Assembly (NCBI GenBank): GCA_029717555.1
Contig: JAMDHS010000053.1
Span: 1-64,000 of the forward strand
Reading direction: 5' to 3'
Source of the DNA: Peribolospora baueri
Taxonomy: Eukaryota; Basidiomycota; Peribolosporomycetes; Peribolosporales; Peribolosporaceae
DNA length: 64,000 nt
Part shown: one piece after another, positions 55,500-64,000 of the stretch
Layout of the letters: each line of letters begins with the position of its first letter
How positions within the stretch are numbered: the stretch's first letter is position 1
Notes under the pieces: model-generated
Database searches by the model: none
Seen by the model: only the letters and a program-made list of their open reading frames with translations
Told to the model about the DNA's origin: nothing
Program-made: the position numbers and the translations under genes

Positions 55500-58302
55500 C
55501 TATGCCTTCCACGGCGGGGAGGGTACCCGATGCGGATCGTCATTGAGAGGGGCAGCTCTGGCACCCTGCACGCCCGTCAAACTTCTCAGTCCGTCGTCGA
55601 CTACCCTCGACGTGGACTTCGAGGGTGACCTCTCCGGCATGGTGAAGGCCGAGAGGGATTTGGGTAAGCCGCTGGCATCTCCTGCCATCGCCCCCTCGCC
55701 CGTCTCGCTCTCTGCTGAGATGGCAGGCGGCGCTGGTGCCGCCGTCTCAGCGCTGGGACTCACGCCGACGGGGCCGGCCTTGGAACTCTCCTTGATGGCA
55801 GGGAGACCGACGAAGCCGAAGCTACCGCTGGCGGGGGACCGGGGAGGTTTCCTCACGGGGCGCGGAGCGAGCTGGCCGCTGGCGGAGCGTCGGAAAAGCG
55901 GAGGCACCATCATGCGCTCGTTTTGCGGGAGCGACGTCTTGGGCTCGCGCTCGAAGCCGCTCGTTTCCCGCGTCGTCGTGGTGTACGTCGTGTATTGTCG
56001 CGTTGTACCGGAAACCGGGATCGCTGACGCAGCGATGTTATGTGAGACGGCGGGCACCGGCGTCGCTCCGTTATTGTCCTCCATGGCCGTGTCGGAATCG
56101 CGAGAGGCCAGGATGTTGGTAACTGGCCGGCCAGCGCCGGGAGCAATGGCAATGGGGAGAGAGCGCGCGTACGCAAAATCTGAGGCGTCCTGTTCGTCGC
56201 TCTCGCGCGAACCTATGAATTTGGGCGCGAGATCGAGAAGCGTCGCCAAGGACGGCCGGTCAAACAAGACGAAACGAAGGAAAAGACAGTGTGGTCAGCA
56301 ACGACGACGCTCACTTTCACCATTCTCCCGTCCGCAGAACTAACCTCTCCTGCCCCAACCCCACCCAAATCCGCCGTCGTCCTTGCCGTCGGAACGCTCC
56401 CTTCCCACGCGCGCCAAGCCGTCCGTAAATTCCCTTCTCCTCCTTCCCGACCACATGTTCCTATGACTCGGCGCATCGCTCGCCAACAGCCCGCTTAGCC
56501 TCAATTCCGCATCTACTGCCTGAGACCTGCCTACCGCGGACGTCGCATTGTTGGACCTCGGGCGCGAGCGGGATCGGTCACGAGAGGAAGACAAGGCGTC
56601 ATTGACAATCCCTTCGCTGCGTCGAGTAGGGGATCGCTGTCGCGCCAAAGCGCCCGTCGTGTCCGGCACGGGGTCGTAGTCGCTCGTGAGCGGCGCGGTA
56701 GTCGTGGCGTCGTGTGCGTTGCGCGAAGCGTGTCCACTTGCGCCGGTGGCGACGGCGGCGATAGTTTGGGAGAGCGAGCCGACGATGGTGGTGGAGTTCC
56801 TGCGGCCCGATTGGGTGCGCGATGAGGAAGGCTGGAAGGAAAGGACGCCGGCCCGATCAGTCTTGACCATCTGGGATGGCGTTGTTCCCGGGTTGGCTGA
56901 CTGCGACGCCAGAGTGGCGCCCGGTAGACTGTCAATCTCCTCCTCTTCGACGGATTCGGTATCGTCGTCTTCGTCCTCTTCACCGATGGTGCGGTCCGAA
57001 GGAGGCGTGGAGGACAGAACGTGCCCCTCCTCTTCCGTGAGCACCTCGTTTTCCTCATGTAAGTCCTCGTCCAGTTCAAATAGAGCGCCTGCGAGCGACG
57101 AAGAAGAAAATAAGCAGACGAAAGGTAAGCATAAAGCATGCTCGGGCGGCGTCAACAGAAGAGAGAAAGGCGACCAGCGCCGGCCACCCACCTTGGTGCT
57201 CATCGGGCAGCTCCTCCTCGCCCGTCTCGCCGCCGCCGTCCTCATCCACAACAATCGTGACCCCGTTAGCGTCGCGCGTTTGGGCCTTCTCCGCAAACAT
57301 GACTCGCTTCTCGCGTCCGTTCGGCGCTTGCGAACTGGTGGGGCTAGCAGAAGGGCCACTTGCTGCCGTCGTGCTCATTCCTGCGCCGGACGAGCGCAGA
57401 ACGGATGACGGCTTCGTCGAGGAAGCCGACGGGCCGCTGAAGAGTTTGGAGAGCTTAGAAGGCGGTGGCGTTGGAGGTCGGGCGGTGGGGAGGTTGCTCT
57501 TCCTGACCTTGCTGTCGCTCTTTCCCGTACTCTCTCGTACCTGCCGTCTCCTCCGTTCTTCTTCCTCCGCTTCCTCCTCCCTCTCCACGGCCTCGTCTCC
57601 CAGTACGCCCACCCGTCCCCTCAACGTCTCCTTCTTCCTCTTCTCCTCCTTCATCTCCCTTTTCCTCCTAATCTCCGCGTCCCTCGCCTCCAACTGCATC
57701 AACTTGAAGCTCATCGCGACGTCATACTCCTCCGGAGCAGCCTTGATTCCACCACCTTTGATACCCATCGCCCCGGCGCCCGCTCGACCAGAGGCCGCTC
57801 CGGAGGGCATGGAAATGCTCATTCCCGACCCTGTGGAGTGCCGGTGTGTGGTTGGGTCGGCGCCAGTGGCGCCTTGACCACCGACGTCGGTGGACTGCGA
57901 GAGGAAAGGCGGAGGTAGGCCAAAGCTGGGCGCCCTCCCCCTCGGCGCCTCGTTCTCCTCGTCGCCGGTCGTGGAGCTGTCGTAAGCCTCGATGTCACTG
58001 CTCTCCGTCGTGCTGGCCGTGGCGGCGTCGGTCTCCTCCTCATCCCCCTCGCCTGCTCTCCGCCGCTTCGACCTCCTCTGCTCGCGAAGCCACGCGGCTA
58101 CGTCAGCCTGGGTGCGTCCGCGGTTGGCGAAGGACATGGAGAGGGTGGAGAGAGGAGCGGACGTGGCTGCCTGGATGCGCGAGGGAGAGACTCGGGGGGG
58201 AAGAGCGAATGGGGGGGAGGTGGCATTCGAGGATTCGGCCATGGCGAAAGAGGAAGCTTGTGCCGCTGAAGAGGAAGGACCTGCTGAAATAGGCACCGCC
58301 AT
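55500..58302 (-). CDS. Hypothetical 855-aa protein, Ser-rich with charged coiled coil
   Basis: Three exons, 57192-58302, 56345-57088 and 55500-56212, join in phase to 855 aa. The protein starts MAVPISAGPSSSAAQ. I do not recognise a family. An early segment (SMSFANRGRTQADVAAWLRE then QRRSKRRR) looks conserved and carries a basic nuclear-type signal. A long charged helix (MQLEARDAEIRRKREMKEEK and the EREEEAEEEERRRR stretch) should be a coiled coil. The motif KRVMFAEKAQTRDANG lies near residue 345. Acidic blocks (EEDEDDDTESVEEEEID), an RS-rich part (SRDRSRSRPRS) and a Ser/Pro-rich tail follow. Disorder and charge suggest a nuclear or cytoskeletal scaffold; this is a guess. It is divergent from the p24 gene with 653 bp between starts. 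Confidence 0.78.
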
Positions 58303-58955
58303 TTTGGTCGTCCGGTAGCGTCGATCGGTGTCCGCTCCCCGCGTTACCTCCAGACGGGGACAGATGGCGGTGGTAGCGGCGCAGGCGAACGCAAGGGTCG
58401 AGGGGAAAGAGGGCAGACCGGATGTGGTCGAAGCGGCCTCCCTACGTATAAGTCAGGCGGAGGTGGGAGGAGACGAGAAGGTGGGGGGAAGGTGAGGCGG
58501 CCGATGGGCAGACACTGATAAGTACAAGTCCAGTCGGAAAGAGGGGCGTATCGAACGCAATCATGGAACTGGCTAGCCGGGCTACTGCCTCGCGACGAGG
58601 GATGGCCGGCTTTGTGGGTCGTCGTCGAGAAGAAGAAGACTGCCCGAGTCAGCCAGCCAGGCAAGCCGGTGAGAGTCAGTCGCCCACCGGCCAAGCACAG
58701 GCGGGGAAATTTTGAGAAAACGTGACCCGCTTCGGACAAGACCGGCATTAGGCGGGGTGGGGATGATGGTTCGGGCACGTGACGACTTCCCACGCGCTTC
58801 GCTCGTGGGCCCGCGGGTGCCGGCTGGCACCCGCGGTCGGCTGACAGACAACTGGACGTTGAGAAGGAACGACTGGCAACTTCCTCACCGCCAAGCTTGA
58901 ACAGACCAGACCAGCTTCTCAGTCGTCTTCGTTTGGTGCAGTCCGTTTTGCGACG
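58303..58955. promoter_or_regulatory. Divergent promoter region
   Basis: 653 bp between the start of the 855-aa protein gene and the p24 gene. A GC-rich inverted repeat (GCGGGTGCCGGCTGGCACCCGC, arms of 9-10 bp) lies near 58,811-58,832. No clear TATA box. Confidence 0.5.
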
Positions 58956-60111
58956 ATGGCCGGACCGTCGTCATCCTCCTTTTCGCCTCTCCGACTTACG
59001 AGGATCCTCTTCCTCGCTTTACCCTTTCTGCTGAGCGTCAACGCGGTATGTCTTCTCCCCCGGTCCGTGTCACGCTCGCAATCCCCTCGCTCTTCTTCAC
59101 CCACTGTTCCTTCTCCCTGCAGCTGTATTTCTACCTTGAGGCGGACGAGCAGCGCTGTTTCTTGGAGGAGCTGCCGAATGATACCCTAGTAGTAGGTGCG
59201 TGCGAGCAGGGCCTGCCCGATAAATCTGAACCGGCTCAAACTCACAACCAACTTTCTTACACGGCCTCTCTTGGTTGCGACAGGGCACTACATGGCGGAG
59301 GAGTGGCAGGAGAGAGATCAGAAGTTTGTGATCAATCAGCATTTGGGGATCAACATCAAGGTCAAGGTGAGTCGGCGGCGATCCTCTCTCGTCGTTGGCG
59401 CCCCTCGTCCAAGGACGTTAGAATGGGCGCGATGGATGTAGGGCGTTATGGACCTCGCGCGTGCGTATCTCACTCACCATTGCGCACTCCGACCCCATTC
59501 CCCAACCTGCCACACTTCGGCACAGGAAGTGCACACGGACCACGACGTCGTGAACACGCGCGGCTCGACGCAGGGCAAGTTCACCTTCACCTCTCACGAA
59601 GCGGGCGACCACCAGATCTGCCTGTCGACCAATTACACCTCGACGGCATCGTGGATGACGTCGGAGCAAGCGCCGCAAGTGCGCTTGCACCTCGACATCA
59701 TCATCGGCGACGCCAAGCCGGACACCAGCCGCGACCGGGAGCACATTCGCGACCTCGCGGGACGGGTAAAGGAACTCAACTCCAAGCTAAGGGACATCCG
59801 ACGCGAGCAGCAGTTTCAGAGGGAGAGGGAGGCCGAGTTTAGGAACTTGAGTGAGGCCACCAACACCAGGGCCGTCTGGTATAGCATGGTCCAGATCGTC
59901 GTCCTCCTCGGCACGTGCGTTTGGCAGCTGAGGAACCTCAGGGTGAGTCGTCCCGACGTTCATCTCCAGCACGACATGCCCGCCGCCGCTCCTCAGACAA
60001 TCTTCCGAGTTTACGAAGGACCCACCCGAATTGACCATTGTCTCAATCGCTTTTGCCAACATGTGTGCTGGAACTCAACAGGACTTTTTCGAAGACCGCA
60101 AACTCCGCTAG
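58956..60111 (+). CDS. p24/EMP24 family cargo receptor
   Basis: A type I membrane protein of COPI/COPII vesicles between ER and Golgi. Five exons, 58956-59045, 59123-59195, 59284-59366, 59526-59942 and 60082-60111, give 230 aa. The signal peptide (about residues 1-30) ends at VNA. The GOLD domain follows with its paired cysteines (EQRCFLEELP and DHQICLSTNY). Then comes a coiled coil (RDLAGRVKELNSKLRDIRRE and FRNLSEATN), one membrane span (WYSMVQIVVLLGTCVW) and the short cytosolic tail RDFFEDRKLR. The FF pair binds COPII coat and the basic end is a weak COPI signal. The tail comes from a separate 30-bp last exon. Order and tail fit the Erp1/alpha-gamma type, but I cannot name the subfamily. 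Confidence 0.94.
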
Positions 60112-60376
60112 CCGTCCTATCGTTTATATGTCCGTTATTTGCCTGTATGTCCGTCTGTGCCGTCTTTCACTCCGAAAACAGACACGATCCTCTCAGCTTC
60201 CTATCGTTAAATATCGCCGGAGGCCGCTTAGCCCGACGGCTGTCGCGACAATCGCACCTTCCTGGAGACGACGCACTGAGGAAAGCCCGTCTCTTCCATC
60301 ATTTTCATTCCCTCCTTGACATGACCATGAGCTAGTATATTGGTCGGTCGCATCGTCATCGCGAGCGGCCGGCCCT

Positions 60377-62350
60377 TCACGCCACAGTTTCCCACTGCAG
60401 GAAGATCTTCTCCCCGCTCCCACCGCCCATGCTCTTCTTGACCGCCTCGCGCACAGCTCTTCCGAGCTCTTCGTCCGATTGCGAAGGGGCACCGACGGGA
60501 AGGAGGGAGTGTTTGGGCGCAGAGAGCTGCAAGAGGTGGGTGGACGGGGCGAGGCAAGTCGGAGTGGTGTTGGAGGAAGTTTAAAAAATGGACGTTGGCG
60601 CCAGCGCCTGGAGTGAGTATGCGTGCACGCGCCTAGGAGGGTACGATGCGATGCGGGGCGCGGCGCGTTGCGTTGCGAACGAACGAACGCAGCGGATCGC
60701 AGCGCCAGACGGACAAAAAAAAAGGTCGGGACAACCAGTCGGAGAAAAACACACACCTCCCCGCGCTCGAACATCTCCACAAGCTCCGTCGTGAGATCTT
60801 CCCTCTCTACGCGCGTCTTCATCCAGTACCATCGAGCTGGGAAAACGCAAACCGGGAGCCGGAGGGGCGGTTAGCTTTGGCGTTCGCGCCCGAATCTCAT
60901 TCGAAAATGCAGGAGAACTGGAGGAGAGAGAATGACGACAGACTCATCCAGAAGCCCTTGCAGGTGATGTCCTTGAAGATGAAGAGCGAGGCTGGCAGGG
61001 TCAGGGGCGACATGGACATGGCACCGTAGGTATACATGAGCCCGTGTCGGCTGGGACGAGGATGAAAAGAAAGGAAGACAGGAAGGTCAGCGTCGTTTGC
61101 TCGACGGGCAAATCGCCCTTCGAGCGATGCTCCCCGCATGCGAAGGCGCGATCCCCGGACGTCGCTACTCACCCAAGATGGTGGGCCATGGCAGTCGTCT
61201 CCTTCCCGCAAACGCAGTTGAGCGCCAACTTGATCTGTCTGTCGTTCGCCCATTCCTTTATCTGTTTCGGACCGTTGTGGCTGTCGAAGAGCTCGCTGTA
61301 CGTCATTACGTGCGTCGTTTCGGGCGAGCCGAGGGATTGGAGGGATTGAGTTAGGGACGGGAGATCCGGTCTGATGGGAAAAACAGAAATAAGCGCAAGG
61401 GAAAGGAGGAGTTCGTCATCTCGACAAGCAAGATGGGTAAAGAGCTATTGGAGACGACGCACCTGTTACGGACAAAGTTGATCGTCTCGACGCCCATCTT
61501 GTGTGCGATTTGGATCACAGCTTGACCGACAGCGGCTTCAAGGCGCCGACAACAGCCAGCAGTAGTATGTTAGCACGCAGAGTCCTCCCGATGCGCGTGC
61601 TCAAGGTGACTCTCTTGCAGAATCGCTCACAGTTCGCCCCATTCTGCATGATCACGTCCCCCTCCTCGACACGTCCCTCTCTGAGCATGCAAAGCGCCGT
61701 AGCAGGGTTCACCATGAGTGTGGCCGCCTCCACCTGATCAATATCCTTCTTCTTCCCACGGGTCTTTCCACGCTCCACCCTGATGAGCTTTTCGAGGAGC
61801 AAGTCGGCGTGCGAGGTCCATGTGCCCACTTGGGGCAGTGAGGGGATAACCCAGTCACCTGGGCGGAAGTCAGCCTTGGCGGTTGAACTTGAGTCGGATA
61901 CGGCGACCACTTCGCCTACCCCTTCGTTGCCGCCAACGTAGGAAGGATTGGGGGTGCCGATGTTGTCCCGCTTTCGAGGTTTGGAAGGGTCTGCGATTTG
62001 TTGGTCGGCAGCGAGTGAAAAGCGCGCTTAATCTCCCTCCTGTCGGGCGTCCCGCGTTGAAAGGAGCTCGCGGACAACTTACAAACGCCCTGGACAACGT
62101 TGAAATCGGCAGGGTTCAGACTAGAAGTCAACCATTTGACCCGAACATGACCGGGCGCCAGCTCAGGGAGGTCAAACGTGTGCCCTCGCAGGACTTTGGT
62201 CGGGTCGCCGAAATCCTCGTAGACGATCGCGCGCGCGCGTTGGTGTAGCGGTGGGACGGTCATGAAGGTCCTCGCGAGCCGCAGAGCAGCGCTCCCCCCA
62301 TGGAGAGGAGCGCCGTTGCGAAGGGGGGACGAGAGAGCTGCTCGCAGCAT
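60377..62350 (-). CDS. ETR1: Mitochondrial enoyl thioester reductase (ETR1/MECR)
   Basis: The last step of mitochondrial fatty acid synthesis, an NADPH-dependent reduction of trans-2-enoyl-ACP. That pathway feeds lipoic acid and respiratory competence. The ATG at 62350 begins an Arg-rich presequence (MLRAALSSPLRNGAPLHGGS). A second in-frame ATG follows at residue 29 (MTVPPLHQRARAIVYEDFGD). Family blocks on the medium-chain reductase fold are VKWLTSSLNPADFNVVQG, YVGGNEGVGEVVAVS, GDWVIPSLPQVGTWTSHA, AATLMVNPATALCML, VIMQNGANC, VGQAVIQIAHKMGVETINF, LALNCVCGKETTAMAHHL, LMYTYGAMSMSPLTLPASLF. The tail ends in GEKIFLQWETVA at the stop 60377-60379. At least seven exons; only some borders are certain. 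It is divergent from QTRT2 with 481 bp between starts. Confidence 0.93.
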
Positions 62351-62831
62351 GGTTCGGGTCGGTCGTCGTCGGTAGCGTCTTTTGATACCGATCGAACGGC
62401 AAGATTTGACGTCCTGAATGACGCCGCTTTAAAAAACTGTGCTGACTAAGCAGGAAGAATGGCTGCTGCCTCTGAACCTGCTCTGTATTCGAACAAGGCG
62501 AGCAAGGTGTCCATCTTTTCTTAATGCCTGGAAGGACTTGCTTAGCCTACGCAAAGCCGGGCCAGTCCTGTCATCGTCACTCACTCACGGTGGGGAGTGG
62601 GCGAGGAAGGCTGCCCGTCATGGGCACCACTGGACACACCACTGCTGCGGCTTCCGCCCGCTTCTTCTTGGCGGCCAATCTGGGAGTGCTTCTGCACCAC
62701 GATACACCTCGTAACGAGCCTGGGACGGGCTGGGCTCCTCTGCTCGCAAGCTTACCCTTTTTCTATGCTCGCGCCTTTCATCTCCACAACTTGCGGTCAA
62801 TCTGTCTCTCAAAAGATCACTCCTAGCGCCA
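62351..62831. promoter_or_regulatory. Divergent promoter of ETR1 and QTRT2
   Basis: 481 bp between the two ATGs. A plus-strand frame (62439-62714) crosses it but looks like chance. A TTTAAAAAAC stretch near 62,428 is the only AT-rich core candidate. Confidence 0.45.
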
Positions 62832-64000
62832 ATGAGCGCAACCTTCCGTCAGCCTCCGTACGCCCACGCAGGCCCCAGTGCCTCCTCTCTGGATTTCCGT
62901 CTTCTGGCCCCTTCTCCGGGCTCAGGAGCCGCTCAAGCGCCCAGAGCCGGAGAGCTTCGTATACTTCTAATGCCCAATGGAAGTTTTGTTCATGAAAATG
63001 ATGTAGCCGATGGAGCGAATACGCTTGCCGAGGAGACCGTCATCAAGACGCCGGGGCTTGTGGCGTCGACCAGGAGAGGGACGGTTCCCCATCTGACGAG
63101 GGACAATCTGGACAAGTTCCCGTCGCCCGAGGCGGTGTTCTTGCCGATGGAGCATTTGTGAGGATTGGATTCGTATATCTTTCGGAGTTGACATGACTCT
63201 CGGCACTCAGCGCTTCTTACTTATGCCTGACTCTCCTGGGACCCAGTCTAGACCCTCTTCCTCAGCCTCCACCTTCCACATCCTGGCCGCACGGTATCCA
63301 TTCCTTCCTCGGGTTCCAAGGATTCGAAGGCGACCCTGACGTGCCCAACCGGCCTCGAAAGGTGGTCTGTATGGGCTTACGAGATCCTGCGGACGGGACG
63401 GACCTGCCATACAACACCGACGCCTGGGTCACCGTCAGGACGGGCAGGGGATATCGCAAGGTCTCTTCCTCAGTGTACTACTCCTACCTTTCCGCTTACT
63501 CCCCAGACATCATTATCGCTTTTGCGGATGATCCGACCGTAACAAATCCGCCGCCTGGCGCAAAGCGCGTTGAGAAGAGCATTGTGAGGAGCTTGAAATG
63601 GCTCGAGGAAGGCATTCGGGCGAGAGATCGAGTGAGTCGGTCAATGAATGGGCTGGTCACATGAATGAAGGGAGAGAGCCACGAGCTTACGATTTTGAAA
63701 CGAAACCCTTGAAGATGCCGTCGAGGCCACACATCTTTGCCCAACTCATCGGCTCCAATTCCGTCGAACACCGAGAATCGTTCGCCCAATCGCTTCTCGA
63801 GCGCGTGTCCAATGGGCCGGCTAACGTTTGCGGTGACGAGCATTCAGCTTCGACCTCGGCGATGGGGAGTCTCGACGATGATGTGGCCGGATATGCACTT
63901 CCTCTGACCTTCCTGCGGCGATACACAGGCGTGGCCGTCCCCCGATCATCGCAAAGCGCCGTCGATGATCAGCGAAACGTTGCTGCCTCCCATCAACATC
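62832..64000 (+). CDS. QTRT2: Queuine tRNA-ribosyltransferase accessory subunit 2, 3' end outside
   Basis: The non-catalytic partner of QTRT1 in the enzyme that exchanges guanine 34 for salvaged queuine in tRNAs for Asp, Asn, His and Tyr. The ATG at 62832 begins a frame with RLLAPSPGSGAAQAPRAG and TPGLVASTRRGTVPHLTRDN, the conserved N-terminal TGT-like block. The next exon (from about 63,246) reads LPQPPPSTSWPHGIHSFLGF and YYSYLSAYSPDIIIAFADD. A third (from about 63,681) reads KPLKMPSRPHIFAQLIGSNS and SLDDDVAGYALPLTFLRRYT and runs past the window end. These match QTRT2 rather than QTRT1. Fungi cannot make queuine, so this points to salvage from food or partners. The 3' zinc-site region is not in the window. 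Confidence 0.85.

Noticed and set aside
1-64000. tRNA, rRNA or CRISPR-like arrays
   Set aside because: Looked for GGTTCGAATCC-type T-arms, rRNA blocks and regularly spaced short repeats. The only regular array is the 110-bp tandem repeat, which has no spacers. Bacterial systems are not expected in this eukaryotic DNA.

Overview
The window looks like nuclear DNA of a basidiomycete fungus. It is GC-rich, most genes carry several short introns with GTGAGT-type donors, and the conserved proteins are fungal or eukaryotic (CDK1 with PSTAIRE, MAK16, ZW10, 9-1-1 clamp RAD1, geranylgeranyltransferase beta, p24 cargo receptor). The intron-dense, GC-rich style with long Ser/Gly/Asp-rich proteins suggests Pucciniomycotina (Microbotryomycetes-like yeasts). 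That placement is inference; no rRNA or other marker gene is present.

Layout. 1-630: a 110-bp tandem repeat and a truncated terminal-inverted-repeat (TIR) element. 892-18,700: an unrecognised small protein, CDK1, a DH-PH Rho exchange factor, a cysteine-rich single-pass surface protein, a membrane-anchored monothiol glutaredoxin and a zinc metallopeptidase with a jacalin-like tail. 18,700-25,340: a mobile-element block with a fossil Ty3/Gypsy chromovirus, a small insertion nested in its 5' LTR, and a second copy of the TIR element. 25,340-31,200: a small secreted protein, a long low-complexity protein with an 11-codon last exon, microsatellite-rich DNA and a relic of a WD40 gene. 31,243-42,094: MAK16, a DNA ligase IV-like enzyme and ZW10. 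42,406-45,473: a broken CLR2-type silencing gene whose first exon lies on the opposite strand. 46,210-48,050: an unrecognised gene whose 3' part is copied as a near-perfect palindrome. 48,359-64,000: CDC43, RAD1, an OsmC-type protein, an unrecognised 855-aa protein, a p24 protein, ETR1 and the 5' part of QTRT2.

How the genes relate. Several serve cell division and polarity (CDK1, ZW10) or act on Rho GTPases (RhoGEF, and CDC43, which prenylates Rho proteins). Others serve genome integrity (RAD1, the LIG4-like ligase). There is no gene cluster in the biosynthetic sense; neighbours are ordinary housekeeping genes, often in divergent pairs sharing short promoters (CDC43/RAD1, ETR1/QTRT2, the 58.3-58.9 kb pair).

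The most unusual signal is the CLR2 locus. Exon 1 on the minus strand and exon 2 on the plus strand would splice in exact phase if they lay on the same strand, which points to a small inversion. The plus-strand body also holds an in-frame stop inside a conserved block and a frame change. Together with the palindrome 2 kb away and the WD40 relic, this shows local rearrangement and gene decay inside otherwise intact housekeeping DNA. Reading frames elsewhere (CDK1, MAK16, ligase, CDC43) are clean, so a generally poor assembly is not a good explanation.
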